Assembly (NCBI RefSeq): GCF_003668995.1 | Contig: NZ_CP033068.1 | Coordinates: 1,116,001-1,180,000, forward strand | Reading direction: 5' to 3' | DNA: 64,000 bases | Source: Flavobacterium sp. 140616W15 | GTDB taxonomy: Bacteria; Bacteroidota; Bacteroidia; Flavobacteriales; Flavobacteriaceae | Shown here: positions 9,401 through 18,075 of the stretch, piece by piece | Layout of the letters: every line of letters begins with the position of its first letter | Numbering within the stretch: position 1 is the stretch's first letter | Program-made: the position numbers and the translations under genes | The notes under the pieces: generated by a model | What the model was told of the DNA's origin: nothing | Seen by the model: only the letters and a program-made list of their open reading frames with translations | Database searches by the model: none

Positions 9401-9501
9401 TCACTTTTACAAAATTCAAAGATGGAGATCCTGAATTTACAACCTCCGGATATCTGCCTCCCTTAAGAATAATAACAGCCGGCATACAGCTGACATTTTA
9501 A
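6478..9501 (+). CDS. SusC/RagA-family TonB-dependent outer-membrane transporter, 1007 aa
   Basis: After a signal sequence (hydrophobic residues 13-30) comes a carboxypeptidase-regulatory-like domain (about residues 44-120, LQGVITDGNAPLPGVTISVKG). A TonB plug follows (about 125-265) with VNITQTTGVPGGGFDIKIRG, LYIIDGVPY, SIEILKDADATAIYGSRGANG and VVLITTKKG, the standard SusC signature. The rest is the beta-barrel, ending in an aromatic-rich LRIITAGIQLTF. It imports a large substrate across the outer membrane with its SusD partner, which starts 11 bases downstream. The third operon member is a peptidase and no glycosidase is present, so peptides are a likelier substrate than glycans. Confidence 0.95.
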   Translation: MNNFSFYKDGKALYCLIFIGLILSFSSSSARNSNRSFSFIFQQQQLQGVITDGNAPLPGVTISVKGRADVNSMTDYTGHYSISAGINDTLAVSFIGFKTKLIPVSGRSKIDVILQYDTTTLQEVRVNAGYYSVKESERTGSIARITSKDIENQPVTNVLATMQGRMAGVNITQTTGVPGGGFDIKIRGQNSLRSDANAPLYIIDGVPYASAPIGYNQTATTYPTTTSPLNSINPENIQSIEILKDADATAIYGSRGANGVVLITTKKGKAGKTVFTVQASTGIGNVTKFMELMNTEQYLSMRRQAYKNDNINTYPANAYDINGTWDQNRYTDWHKELIGGTALINTLTGSVSGGSQKTQFILSGNYYTESSVFAGDSRYKKGGSQFNLNHQSDNDKFRLTFSAGYNVQDNKLPAFDFTSDARTLAPNAPALYNADGSLNWANKTWNNPLRNLNAEFKSKTNDFVSNAVLTYELIPNLFIKSNFGFTNLSTTETRTSPSTIYNPANNITSARSSIYVNNTTRSSWIVEPQVNYSKEIGNGNMDVLFGATFQSQNSASLYQTGNGFASNSLIYNLSAASYITILLDDETQYHYQALFGRINYNWQQKYILNLTARRDGSSRFGPGNQFALFGAVGAAWLFSKENFLKNSSWISFGKVRSSYGTTGNDQIGDYQYSDSYTVSAVAYNGTAGLQPTRLFNKDFGWEINKKFEAALELGFLQDRIFTTASSYQNRSSNQLTGMPIAATTGFTVLQGNLDAVVENKGLELTLRTVNINSGSFNWTTSVNLTFAKNKLIRFPGLESSSYSQQYRIGEPLNIRLLYQYNGIDPQTGIYQFEDLNGDGKISFPDDQQITADLNPKYYGGLQNQFSYKQWKLDFLFQFVNQKNRAYLNGIPGQLLNQPSRMADSWTDINGQAQYQLFSTGTNSAVVNSSYYYSRSTASVEDASYIRLKNIALTYDLPLLVKDMQCRFMVQGQNLFTFTKFKDGDPEFTTSGYLPPLRIITAGIQLTF

Positions 9502-9512
9502 ATCCGAACAAA

Positions 9513-10901
9513 ATGAAAATAAATCTTATAACATCCACAATACTTCTGTCTTCAATGCTATCCATTATGATGCTTTCATGCGATTCGTTTACAGAGGTAA
9601 ATCTTCCCAAATCACAGATGACTAGTGAAGGAGTGTTTAATGACTACGCAACTGCGGATGCGGCGCTAACCGATATTTACTCAAAAATGCGAGATACAGG
9701 CATCCTGACAGGATCCAGCTCAGGTATATCCATTCAGCTCGGTAATTATACAGACGAACTTGTTGCATTTGGAACTCCCACAAGTACTACAGTAAGTTTT
9801 TTTAATAATGCAGTCCTTCCATCAAATTCCAATATATCTGATTACTGGAATTCATCCTATAACGAGATTTATGCCGCCAATGCTGTATTGGAAGGTACAG
9901 AGGCCAGCACTGTCATTTCAGCAGAAAATAAGGCAAAGCTTCAGGGAGAATCACTATTTATCAGGGCTTTTGTCCATTTCTATCTGGTAAATCTTTTTGG
10001 AGACGTACCGTATATTAAAACAACTGATTACGCCGCTAATAGCTTCCCTGCTCGCCAAACTGCAGAGGATGTGTATAAAAATATCACCGCTGATCTGCTC
10101 AGTGCCGCAGAGCTGCTGCCGGATGCTTACACCAATACAGAGAGAATCCGTCCAAACAGATTCACTGTAAGGGCTTTTCTTGCAAGAGTTTATCTCTACA
10201 GGGGACTATTCGCCGAAGCCTCGAACGAATCCTCTGCAGTATTAAATCAAAATGCCCTTTATAGCTTAAATCCGAACTTAAATCAGGTGTTTTTAATTGG
10301 ATCAAAAGAAACAATATGGCAATTAAAGCCTGCTGTTGCCGGGCAGAATACCAAAGAAGGAATAACATTTATATTTCTTTCAGGCCCTCCTGGCCTAACA
10401 TCTGTAAGCGCAGAATTGTACAATTCTTTTGCCTCCGCAGACCTTCGAAAAACCAATTGGATTAAAGAGGTAAAGAACGGAAATGATTCATGGTATCATT
10501 CCTCTAAATACAAAGAACAGAATTTTACTGCTGTATCCAAAGAATACTCCATCATTTTTAGAACTGCTGAACAGTATCTAATAAGAGCAGAGGCCCGTGC
10601 ACAGCAGGGCGATTTAATAGGAGCAAAAGAAGACCTCAACAAAATAAGACAGCGTGCGGGAATTCAAAACACGCCAGCTCTTACTAAAGAAGAAATCCTT
10701 TTGGCAGTCCTACAAGAAAGAAAATGGGAATTTTTTACCGAAAATGCACACCGTTTCTTTGATTTAAAGAGATCTAACAGCATTGACGCTGTACTTTCAG
10801 TTGTCAAGCCGGGCTGGAACAGAACAGACAGTCTGCTTCCTATCCCTCAGAGCGAACTTAGTGCAAACCCAAACCTGCGTCCTCAAAACGCAGGTTATTA
10901 A
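9513..10901 (+). CDS. SusD/RagB-family surface lipoprotein, 462 aa
   Basis: The signal MKINLITSTILLSSMLSIMMLSC gives a lipobox with Cys at residue 23. The SusD pattern is present: N-terminal AALTDIYSKM, the helical stretch GESLFIRAFVHFYLVNLFGDVPY, and the C-terminal EYSIIFRTAEQYLIRAEARAQQGD, GAKEDLNKIRQRAG and ERKWEFFTENAHRFFDLKR. It caps the SusC barrel on the cell surface and binds the substrate. It lies 11 bases after the SusC gene and its stop is immediately followed by the ATG of the S9 peptidase, so the three are one operon. Confidence 0.95.
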   Translation: MKINLITSTILLSSMLSIMMLSCDSFTEVNLPKSQMTSEGVFNDYATADAALTDIYSKMRDTGILTGSSSGISIQLGNYTDELVAFGTPTSTTVSFFNNAVLPSNSNISDYWNSSYNEIYAANAVLEGTEASTVISAENKAKLQGESLFIRAFVHFYLVNLFGDVPYIKTTDYAANSFPARQTAEDVYKNITADLLSAAELLPDAYTNTERIRPNRFTVRAFLARVYLYRGLFAEASNESSAVLNQNALYSLNPNLNQVFLIGSKETIWQLKPAVAGQNTKEGITFIFLSGPPGLTSVSAELYNSFASADLRKTNWIKEVKNGNDSWYHSSKYKEQNFTAVSKEYSIIFRTAEQYLIRAEARAQQGDLIGAKEDLNKIRQRAGIQNTPALTKEEILLAVLQERKWEFFTENAHRFFDLKRSNSIDAVLSVVKPGWNRTDSLLPIPQSELSANPNLRPQNAGY

Positions 10902-13556
10902 ATGAATATTATGATCATTAATTACGATATTACTGCTTTTTACAATAGCATTCGGAAGACTCTGCTGGAGACTGTTTTTTTATTTATTTTGCCATTAGTA
11001 GTCTGTCCCTTATGGGGGCAGACGGGGCAAAAAAGAAAGCTGTTTCCTGAGGATTACAATAAATGGGGACGTATGCTTTTGGAAAAAGTGTCACCTGATG
11101 AAAAATGGGTTAGTTATAAAATGTATTACGAAAGCGGTTCAGACACTCTCTTTGTCCGAAACATAGAAAACGGCAAAACCTACAGCTTTGCAAATGGAAA
11201 AAAATCTGTATTCACAGCAGATGGATTTATCTGCATGAGCGGCAAAAAACTGCAGCTTTTGGATTTCAAAAAAGCATGTACTGAAATTATACCCTCGGTA
11301 AGTCAGTACACTTACCTAAAAAATGCTGATGTTTTAGTCGCCAGAGTATCTGATGCCAGCAAAAAATATTCTTTGGTAATCAGAAAACCTAATGGGAAAA
11401 TTATTGAATCCATTCCCAATGTGCTGAATTTTTCTTCCAGTCCTGATGAAAAGCAATTGATTTACATTATTCTCGACAATAACTCAAAAGTCTTAAAACT
11501 GATGGACTTAAAAAAGGGATCCGAAAAGAAAACTATCATCGAAAGTTCTGCAGGATTTAGCAATCTTACCTGGAGTAAAAACAGCAAAGCATTCGTCTTT
11601 AATACTGAATCTAAAAAAGAAGCTGAAAGTGCACTGCATTATTTGCTTATAGATGACAACAGGCTTTTTACAATCAAAGCTGATAAACTGCAGCTAGGTG
11701 AAACAGCTTATTTTACCAATAACCAAGTCAATACGATTTTGATTTCCGATGATGCAGGAAGGGTCTTTTTTAAATATAAATCCGACAATAAGGATAAGAT
11801 TCCAAACAGTTCAGAAGTTGAAATATGGAATGGAAATGATAGGCTATTGTATTTGGAGAAAAAAGTGATGGGAAAATTTTTGGCACCGGCTATGACTGCA
11901 GTCTGGAATCCCTTCTCCAATAATGTTCTTCCCTTAACCACGGCCGAGCTCCCTACAATAGCAATAAATGGGGATCGCAAACATGCACTGCTCTATAATC
12001 CACAGGCCTACGAACCGCAATGGGAGATAAACAGCCCCATAGACCTATATGTAATCAATACGGAAACAGGTGAAAAAAAACTCTGCATTGAGAAACATTC
12101 TGCAGAACTAGGAAATACAGTTGTCTCACCTATGGGAAAATTTATAGCCTATTTTAAAAACCTTCAGTGGTGGATATATAATATAGAAAAGGATACGCAT
12201 ACCTGTATTACCTCTAAAATAAATGTAAATATAGCCGGAAAGGTTCATTCTTTAGTCCCATCAAGCGCGTATGGTATTGCCGGATGGAGCCTGCAGGATA
12301 ATGAGGTATTGATCTATGATCAATTCGATATCTGGGCTGTTAGCTGTGACGGTTCTTCCAGCAGAAGGTTGACAAAAGGCAGGGAAAAAAAGATCCGATT
12401 TACAATACCGGAGTTACTGAATAATCCACATGAAAATTATAATAGTCATACTTTTAAAACCTATAACTACGACATAAACAGAGAGCTGATATTGAAAGCT
12501 GAAGGTAATGACGGCATGACCGGCTGGTATAAATTGAGCAAAACTAAAGAAGAGAAGCCAATTGTTTATGAAAATAGGTTTCTGGACCAGCTTTTTTATA
12601 ATGCAAGAAGTCAGAAACTCATTTTTAGCGAACAGGATTTCAATCTTTCTCCACGCCTGGTCATAAAATCAAAGACTGGAATTGAACAGGCATTTTTTCA
12701 GAGCAATCCACAGCAGTCAGATTTCTATTGGGGATATTCAGAAATGGTTTACTACCAAAATTCAAAAGGCAGAGAACTGAAGGGCGCACTGTTTTATCCA
12801 GCCGATTATAATCCGGAGAAAAAATATCCCATGATTGTCAATATTTACGAAATTCTACATGACAAAACCCATAAATATCTTAATCCTACATTATTGGAAA
12901 GCACCGGCTTTAACCGAACAGTAGCATCAATAGAGGGATATTTTGTATTTCTTCCTGATATTGTTGCCGAACCTGGAAATCCAGGCTCAACCATCACCGA
13001 CTGTATTAACGCTGCCGTGAAAAAAGTAATCGAAAAAAATGTAATCGATCCTAAAAAAATTGGGGTTATTGGACACTCTTTCGGCGGTTATGAATCTTCG
13101 TTCCTAATAACCCAGACCGATCTCTTTGCAGCCGCAGTTGCAGGAAATGGAATTTCAGATCTGGCAAGTATGTATTTAACGGTAAGCAGAGCCTCAGGAA
13201 AGTCAGATATGTGGCGATTTGGGAAAGAAAACTGGATGATTGGAAAAACGCTCATGGAAGCTCCGCATCTTTATCAAGTTAATTCTGCGGTCTACAATGC
13301 GGAAAAAGTTAAAACTCCACTGCTTTTGTGGGCAGGAAGAGAGGACAGACAGGTTGATATGAGGCAGAGTATGGAGTACTATCTGGCTTTGCGAAGACTC
13401 GGCAAAAAAGCTATTATGCTGCTGTATCCTGAAGAAGATCATGTTCTTTTTAAGAATGAAAATCAGAAAGATTTAAGCAGACGGATAATGCAGTGGTTTG
13501 ATTTCAACTTAAAGGATGACACTACTGTTGAATGGATAAAAGAAGGTTTGAATTAA
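10902..13556 (+). CDS. Prolyl-oligopeptidase-family (S9) serine peptidase, 884 aa
   Basis: An N-terminal hydrophobic segment (residues about 22-38, ending in WGQ) suggests export. A long beta-propeller-like region follows. The C-terminal alpha/beta-hydrolase domain carries GVIGHSFGGYESSF (nucleophile Ser about residue 726), AGREDRQVD (Asp) and EEDHVL (His). It most likely cleaves oligopeptides brought in by the SusC/SusD pair whose operon it shares; the start codon directly abuts the SusD stop. A terminator hairpin follows at 13569-13596. Confidence 0.9.
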   Translation: MNIMIINYDITAFYNSIRKTLLETVFLFILPLVVCPLWGQTGQKRKLFPEDYNKWGRMLLEKVSPDEKWVSYKMYYESGSDTLFVRNIENGKTYSFANGKKSVFTADGFICMSGKKLQLLDFKKACTEIIPSVSQYTYLKNADVLVARVSDASKKYSLVIRKPNGKIIESIPNVLNFSSSPDEKQLIYIILDNNSKVLKLMDLKKGSEKKTIIESSAGFSNLTWSKNSKAFVFNTESKKEAESALHYLLIDDNRLFTIKADKLQLGETAYFTNNQVNTILISDDAGRVFFKYKSDNKDKIPNSSEVEIWNGNDRLLYLEKKVMGKFLAPAMTAVWNPFSNNVLPLTTAELPTIAINGDRKHALLYNPQAYEPQWEINSPIDLYVINTETGEKKLCIEKHSAELGNTVVSPMGKFIAYFKNLQWWIYNIEKDTHTCITSKINVNIAGKVHSLVPSSAYGIAGWSLQDNEVLIYDQFDIWAVSCDGSSSRRLTKGREKKIRFTIPELLNNPHENYNSHTFKTYNYDINRELILKAEGNDGMTGWYKLSKTKEEKPIVYENRFLDQLFYNARSQKLIFSEQDFNLSPRLVIKSKTGIEQAFFQSNPQQSDFYWGYSEMVYYQNSKGRELKGALFYPADYNPEKKYPMIVNIYEILHDKTHKYLNPTLLESTGFNRTVASIEGYFVFLPDIVAEPGNPGSTITDCINAAVKKVIEKNVIDPKKIGVIGHSFGGYESSFLITQTDLFAAAVAGNGISDLASMYLTVSRASGKSDMWRFGKENWMIGKTLMEAPHLYQVNSAVYNAEKVKTPLLLWAGREDRQVDMRQSMEYYLALRRLGKKAIMLLYPEEDHVLFKNENQKDLSRRIMQWFDFNLKDDTTVEWIKEGLN

Positions 13557-13568
13557 TTCGCAAAAAAA

Positions 13569-13596
13569 CAATGCAGTTCAAAGAAGAACTGCATTG
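13569..13596. terminator. Terminator between convergent operons
   Basis: Stem CAATGCAGTTC / GAACTGCATTG with an AAAGAA loop, followed by CTCTTTT. It serves the S9 peptidase gene and possibly the opposing small gene. Confidence 0.75.
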
Positions 13597-13616
13597 CTCT
13601 TTTAAAAGGTTAAAAT

Positions 13617-13886
13617 TTAATTCAGTGGCTGATATAGGGTTACGTTACAGTTTTCCTGCGCATCCCAACCAAAGGCCGTTTGTCCATCACTGTGTTTACA
13701 GATTGTAGTGGGGTTTGTGTCACATTTAACCTCAACATTACAGATGTCATTCTCATCAAGAACATATCCAGGTTGCGGTCCGGCAGCGCTGGTCGCTTTC
13801 TGCATTGAAGTGGTGGCAAATGCCCCTGCGGTACCCAAAACAGCAATTGCAATGGGAACCATGTTTTTCAAAAAATTATTTTTCAT
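13617..13886 (-). CDS. Small exported Cys-containing protein (DUF6520-like), 89 aa
   Basis: Start chosen at MKNNFLKNMVPIAIAVLG; a start three codons earlier (13895) is also possible. A typical signal peptide ends near AFA, and the mature part of about 65 residues holds four Cys (ICNVEVKC, TICKH, ENCNV). The N-terminus and size match the DUF6520 family of flavobacteria, whose function is unknown. It is downstream of, and on the same strand as, the MauE/DoxX gene, a redox-type membrane protein that might act on its cysteines; that link is an inference. Confidence 0.75.
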   Translation of the reverse strand: MKNNFLKNMVPIAIAVLGTAGAFATTSMQKATSAAGPQPGYVLDENDICNVEVKCDTNPTTICKHSDGQTAFGWDAQENCNVTLYQPLN

Positions 13887-13975
13887 GATTTTCAATATTA
13901 AGTTAAATATCTGACTTACTTTTTTCTACAGGTTTTCAGTCTTCGTCCCTGATAGTGGCCACTATTTCTTAACTG

Positions 13976-15508
13976 TCATTTTTTCTTTGATTTGACAGAG
14001 TTTATTTCATTTCTTAAAAGATCACGGAGTCTGTAAACTCCCAGTTCATTGTCCATTATAGCGTACAGATAATCTTGAGTTACATAAAAGGAATTCAATC
14101 TTTTATCCTCTATTTTGTATAGGGCAAAGCTCATGAGATACGCTTTGCGTTCTAGATCATAGACATCAATTATATAGGCCTGCTCCCACAATTTTTCGCT
14201 TTCAAAACGCCCCGAAACTTTTGAATTGACAAACAATAGGTTCTCACAAATCGCGGTATGGGGATTCACAGTAAGAGCTGGTGCGGATAACTTTCTTTCT
14301 GTATTATTTTTAAGATGGGCCACTTTTATTTTTGCCTTTGAAATAGTATCGATAGTATGTCCAGTGAATTTTAAATTTGCATTATTATCAATAACTATAT
14401 ATTCATTGCGATAGTAATAGACATAAACTGCCCTTGCTGTTTTCGCGTCAAATACAAGAGTTCCATCGGTATCAAAAATACCGTCAATCTGTTTTTTTAA
14501 AAGACCTGAGTTATATTTTACTTTTGGGTTATCTGCTTCATTGAATGTCCCTAAAGAATGTTCGGAATTTCTTCCGTTACTTGACCTGAGAATAACTTTT
14601 GTGCGATCAGCAGGCTCTGCTAAAGTAAAGTATGGAAGTCCTTTCAATTCTTTCTTAACATCCCAGTCTAAGGTTGAACCTGAATACACCGCAGGTACAG
14701 TTCCGTCCATTAAATAAAATGATGAATCTATGACCTTTACCCTTACCGAAGAAAAGCGGATTCCTCTCGAATCAAGCTTTATTTTAAATGTATTTTTTAC
14801 TTTAGTTCTCTTGTCGAAAGTCGTAATATGAAGAGGACTGCTATAATTTCCCAAATAGATTTTCTGGTGGTCAGCACCCGCAAAATAATAAGAGTTGAAC
14901 GTAAGGTTGATAACCGTATCTTGCACTATCGGATGCTTAGGGAAACGTCTTATAAATGGATTTTTGTAATGCATGATTTGTTCTGAGGAGAGAAACAAAA
15001 CAACGATTGTAAACACGCTGAAAATAATATTTAATGAAACATACCATCTAAGCTTTCTTTCATTAGATTCTTTTTTATTTCCGGTTCTATAATGTTTCTG
15101 GAATAACAAAGCCAGAAACGCAAGCACGACGAAAAACAGATTAAAAACAAGATGGATCTTCCATGTCATTTTTTCAAGAATTCCCCCGCAGGAACATGGC
15201 ACGAAAGAACTGAAATTCAGAATGATGATAATATAGACACTAAACATTGTCATCAAACTTAAAGAAGCATATAATCCAGTGATCCGAAATTTGGGAATTA
15301 TCAGAAGGATAACAATTAATAATTCAATCACTGGCACCAGATAAGAAACCCACACCGCATACGAGCTCAATAATGGCGACTGGCCAAGCTGAACTTGAAA
15401 ATTTTCGAAGTCCAATAATTTACTTACAGCGGCATAAACGAATAGCAGCACATAAAGTAGACAGATAATTTCAATTATGATATTTCTTATTTCGGCTCTG
15501 AGTTTCAT
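13976..15508 (-). CDS. MauE/DoxX-like membrane protein with long periplasmic domain, 510 aa
   Basis: The first 150 residues have four membrane segments with the DoxX/MauE pattern (FVYAAVSKLLDFENF, then a conserved CSCGG at about residue 103-107). A fifth membrane segment lies near residue 165. The remaining 330 residues are predicted outside the cytoplasm and look beta-rich, possibly propeller-like. MauE proteins are tied to disulfide or thiol chemistry in the periplasm, and the CSCGG motif fits. The small Cys-containing exported protein is encoded 90 bp downstream on the same strand. Confidence 0.8.
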   Translation of the reverse strand: MKLRAEIRNIIIEIICLLYVLLFVYAAVSKLLDFENFQVQLGQSPLLSSYAVWVSYLVPVIELLIVILLIIPKFRITGLYASLSLMTMFSVYIIIILNFSSFVPCSCGGILEKMTWKIHLVFNLFFVVLAFLALLFQKHYRTGNKKESNERKLRWYVSLNIIFSVFTIVVLFLSSEQIMHYKNPFIRRFPKHPIVQDTVINLTFNSYYFAGADHQKIYLGNYSSPLHITTFDKRTKVKNTFKIKLDSRGIRFSSVRVKVIDSSFYLMDGTVPAVYSGSTLDWDVKKELKGLPYFTLAEPADRTKVILRSSNGRNSEHSLGTFNEADNPKVKYNSGLLKKQIDGIFDTDGTLVFDAKTARAVYVYYYRNEYIVIDNNANLKFTGHTIDTISKAKIKVAHLKNNTERKLSAPALTVNPHTAICENLLFVNSKVSGRFESEKLWEQAYIIDVYDLERKAYLMSFALYKIEDKRLNSFYVTQDYLYAIMDNELGVYRLRDLLRNEINSVKSKKK

Positions 15509-15682
15509 AGCATCTCTAATTAAGTTTTTGTAATCTTAAATGTTTTTTTTTGGAGATTATTATTACAAAATTAGATATGTTTCACAAAGTGATTGTTACC
15601 AAAAACAGGCTAGTATTTTTTAATACCATTCAATCTTAGTTAAATGTTTGTATTTTTCCTAAAATGATTCTGTATAAATAAA

Positions 15683-15722
15683 AAAGACACCCTTATATAA
15701 AATATTTGCTGGGTGTCTTTTC
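15683..15722. terminator. Bidirectional terminator
   Basis: AAAAGACACCC at 15682-15692 pairs with GGGTGTCTTTT at 15711-15721, with an 18-base loop. It stands downstream of the minus-strand 99-aa gene and upstream of the MauE gene's promoter region. Confidence 0.65.
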
Positions 15723-15741
15723 ATTTCAATTTGATGGATTG

Positions 15742-16041
15742 CTATTTGCCTGATTCGTTAAAGATTTTTAATTTTTCATACAAATCATTAAGACCTGCTT
15801 TCTGCAGGCATTCATCTCCAAGCAGTTTTAATTCCTTAAGGCTCTCAACAGGAATGCTACTTAAAAATATGGATTTGGACTCATCGTCAGATGCCGATCC
15901 GCGTTCAATAATACTGTTTAAAAGCAGTACATTTTTTCGTGAAATCTTAAGGTCAATTTTCACTGTTTCATTCATGCCAGGGATACTTAAAATAGTATCA
16001 AAAACTTTGGCTACATCATTTTCTGTCATCATCATTTTCAC
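15742..16041 (-). CDS. Small hypothetical protein, 99 aa
   Basis: A helical, acidic small protein (VFDTILSIPGMNETVKIDLKISRKNVLLLNSII near the start). The true start may be the fifth codon (MTENDVAKVF). No known family. It sits at the edge of the mobilization block, is read away from it, and has a terminator behind its stop. A perfect 11-bp-arm palindrome lies 53 bp upstream of its start. The codon usage and small size fit a gene that belongs to the mobile element. Confidence 0.6.
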   Translation of the reverse strand: MKMMMTENDVAKVFDTILSIPGMNETVKIDLKISRKNVLLLNSIIERGSASDDESKSIFLSSIPVESLKELKLLGDECLQKAGLNDLYEKLKIFNESGK

Positions 16042-16093
16042 GTATTAGATTAATAATTAATTCTTGTAAAGATATAAAGCACCTTTGAAAATG

Positions 16094-16116
16094 TCATGGA
16101 CATAATATGTCCATGA
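16094..16116. promoter_or_regulatory. 23-bp perfect palindrome upstream of the mobilization genes
   Basis: TCATGGACATA / TATGTCCATGA with a single A between the arms. It lies 53 bp upstream of the minus-strand 99-aa gene. It could be an operator for that gene or part of the oriT region. Confidence 0.5.
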
Positions 16117-16282
16117 TAGGTGAAATCAAGATGTCTTGCTTATTTTCGTTGTACTGAAATAAAATGCGACTCTAATTTTAAAAGAGTGAGTGATGATATT
16201 ATATATTTAAAGCCTGATTTTAAGAGGTAGAAGTACTGAGTAGCTTTCAAAAAGCAGTAAGATTGCCACGTTCCTGCAATCG

Positions 16283-16317
16283 GCCAGATGTCCGGTTGTT
16301 TAACAACCGAATCTGGC
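16283..16317. other. Inverted repeat, candidate oriT hairpin
   Basis: Nested arms GCCAGAT/ATCTGGC and CGGTTGTT/AACAACCG surround a single T. It lies 77 bp before the relaxosome gene. In Bacteroidetes mobilizable elements the oriT usually sits just upstream of the mobilization genes, and relaxases nick beside such inverted repeats. The absence of a T run argues against a terminator. Function inferred from position. Confidence 0.45.
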
Positions 16318-16393
16318 TGCTCTTTACTCGGAACTCGTGAGCAGTGAAACTGAAAGAAGAAAAAGATTTTGAAATTAATGAAAATGAGAGAAG

Positions 16394-16783
16394 ATGGAAA
16401 AGAAAAATTCAAACAGAACGCGTATTGTAGGTCTGCGTTTTACGCCTGCAGAATATACAAGAATTGAACGTAAATGGAAGGCTACAACCTGTCGCAAATT
16501 AAGTGAATATATTCGTAAATATTTGTTTGATAAACCCATCACAACCAATTACCGCAATCAGTCCCTGGATGAATTTATGTTCGAGATTATCAGACTCAGA
16601 ACTGAACTTAAAGCCTTGGGAAACAACTTTAATCAGACAGTAAAAAAGCTGCATACACTGCAGCAGATTCCGGAATTTAAAACCTGGGTTATCAATCATG
16701 AACTGGAGCGAAGGATACTTTTTAATAAGGTAGAGGAGATAAATAGATATATTGAGAAAATCTCCCGAAAATGGTTGCAGTAA
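16394..16783 (+). CDS. Mobilization relaxosome accessory protein, 129 aa
   Basis: The N-terminus TRIVGLRFTPAEYTRIERKW followed by KLSEYIRKYLF is the ribbon-helix-helix pattern of MobC-type plasmid mobilization proteins, which bind oriT and help the relaxase. The middle LRTELKALGNNFNQTVKKLH is also characteristic of that family. It overlaps the relaxase gene by 13 bases, which shows co-translation. Confidence 0.85.
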   Translation: MEKKNSNRTRIVGLRFTPAEYTRIERKWKATTCRKLSEYIRKYLFDKPITTNYRNQSLDEFMFEIIRLRTELKALGNNFNQTVKKLHTLQQIPEFKTWVINHELERRILFNKVEEINRYIEKISRKWLQ

Positions 16784-18063
16784 TTAAGACTGGAACTTCA
16801 CTGCACAACATTTTCAACTATAATGAAAATAAGGTAAAACAAGGTGCAGCGGAGTGCATAGGCGAGGGGAATTATCCTCTTGAAGTGGATAAAATGAGCA
16901 TCACAATGAAACTCAGCAGACTGCTCAATCAAAATACTTTAAATGAGAATGTAAAGCGCAATAGCGTGCATATTTCCCTGAATTTTGATCCCTCTGAAAC
17001 CTCATTAACCAACGAAAAATTAATGCAGATCGCAGATGCCTATATGCAGAAAATTGGTTTTGGCGCGCAGCCTTATCTGGTATACCGCCACCATGATGCT
17101 GGACACCCACACATTCATCTGGTGTCTATAAAGGTAAAGCAGGATGGTAGCAGGATCGACATGCACAATATTGGCAGGAACCAGTCTGAAACAGCCCGTA
17201 AAGAAATAGAGAAGATGTTCTCTTTAGTGGCCGCACAGGGCCGTAAAAACAATATTGATAAGGTTCTTAAGCCTATCAATGTTCAGAAGGTTTCATACGG
17301 AAAGATGCAGTCAAAAAAAGCGATTGCAGCAGTGCTTAACGGAGTGCTTTCAACCTATAAATATTCAAGTCTTTCTGAACTCAATGCAGTGCTGCAACTC
17401 TACAATGTTTTTGCTGACAGAGGATCTGAAGACTCAAGGATTTTTAAGGCAGAAGGATTAGTGTACCGAATACTTGATAGTGATGGAAAACCTATCGGGG
17501 TTCCTATTAAAGCCAGTGACTTTTATAATAAACCGACTCTTAAATTTTTAGAGCAAAAATTTATATCCGCCGGTAGTGGAAGTGTATCGATGAAAAACAG
17601 GATAAAGAATGCCGTGGACCTGGCGCTTCTTAATAAAAGCATTTCATTTTCCGAGCTGGGAAAATTGCTGGAAAAAGAAGGGATTAATATTATTTCAAGA
17701 AAAAGTGCTGCCGGGATGATTTACGGCATCACCTATGTGGATCATACTACAAAATGTGTATTTAATGGAAGCGTTTTAGGCAGGCAGTACAGCGCAAAGG
17801 CAGTACAGGAACGTTGTAATTTAATGAGTAAAACTCTGCAGGGTTCCGATAAGGACATAAACATAAAATACAAACCTGAATTAATGGGAAGTATATCGAA
17901 TAAAGATTTATTTGAAATTAGTAAAACTGATGGTTTTGATACTGCTCTGGCTAAAGTTTTGGATGTATTGACCCGGATGGAATCCGCGCAGGCTTACCTG
18001 CCCAATCAGCTTAAAGCAAAACGCAGGAAGAAAAAAAGAAAAGGGCAGTCAGATAATCAATAA
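16771..18063 (+). CDS. Relaxase / mobilization nuclease, 430 aa
   Basis: The relaxase domain fills the first 200 residues. The motif YRHHDAGHPHIHLVSIKV (about residues 105-122) is the metal-binding histidine cluster of relaxases of the mobilization-nuclease family. The catalytic Tyr is probably in the N-terminal part (FNYNENKVKQG near residue 15-25). It nicks oriT and leads the strand into the recipient. The lysine-rich tail (KRRKKKRKG) fits DNA binding. It follows its accessory protein with overlap and precedes the coupling protein by 12 bases. Confidence 0.9.
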   Translation: MVAVIKTGTSLHNIFNYNENKVKQGAAECIGEGNYPLEVDKMSITMKLSRLLNQNTLNENVKRNSVHISLNFDPSETSLTNEKLMQIADAYMQKIGFGAQPYLVYRHHDAGHPHIHLVSIKVKQDGSRIDMHNIGRNQSETARKEIEKMFSLVAAQGRKNNIDKVLKPINVQKVSYGKMQSKKAIAAVLNGVLSTYKYSSLSELNAVLQLYNVFADRGSEDSRIFKAEGLVYRILDSDGKPIGVPIKASDFYNKPTLKFLEQKFISAGSGSVSMKNRIKNAVDLALLNKSISFSELGKLLEKEGINIISRKSAAGMIYGITYVDHTTKCVFNGSVLGRQYSAKAVQERCNLMSKTLQGSDKDINIKYKPELMGSISNKDLFEISKTDGFDTALAKVLDVLTRMESAQAYLPNQLKAKRRKKKRKGQSDNQ

Positions 18064-18075
18064 AAAATTAATATC

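Noticed and set aside
13640..13852. Second open frame over the small exported protein gene
   Set aside because: Out-of-frame shadow without a signal peptide; the other frame has a clear one.
15713..16048. Plus-strand open frame of 111 aa
   Set aside because: It is the antisense of the 99-aa minus-strand gene, which has a terminator and a palindrome placed correctly.
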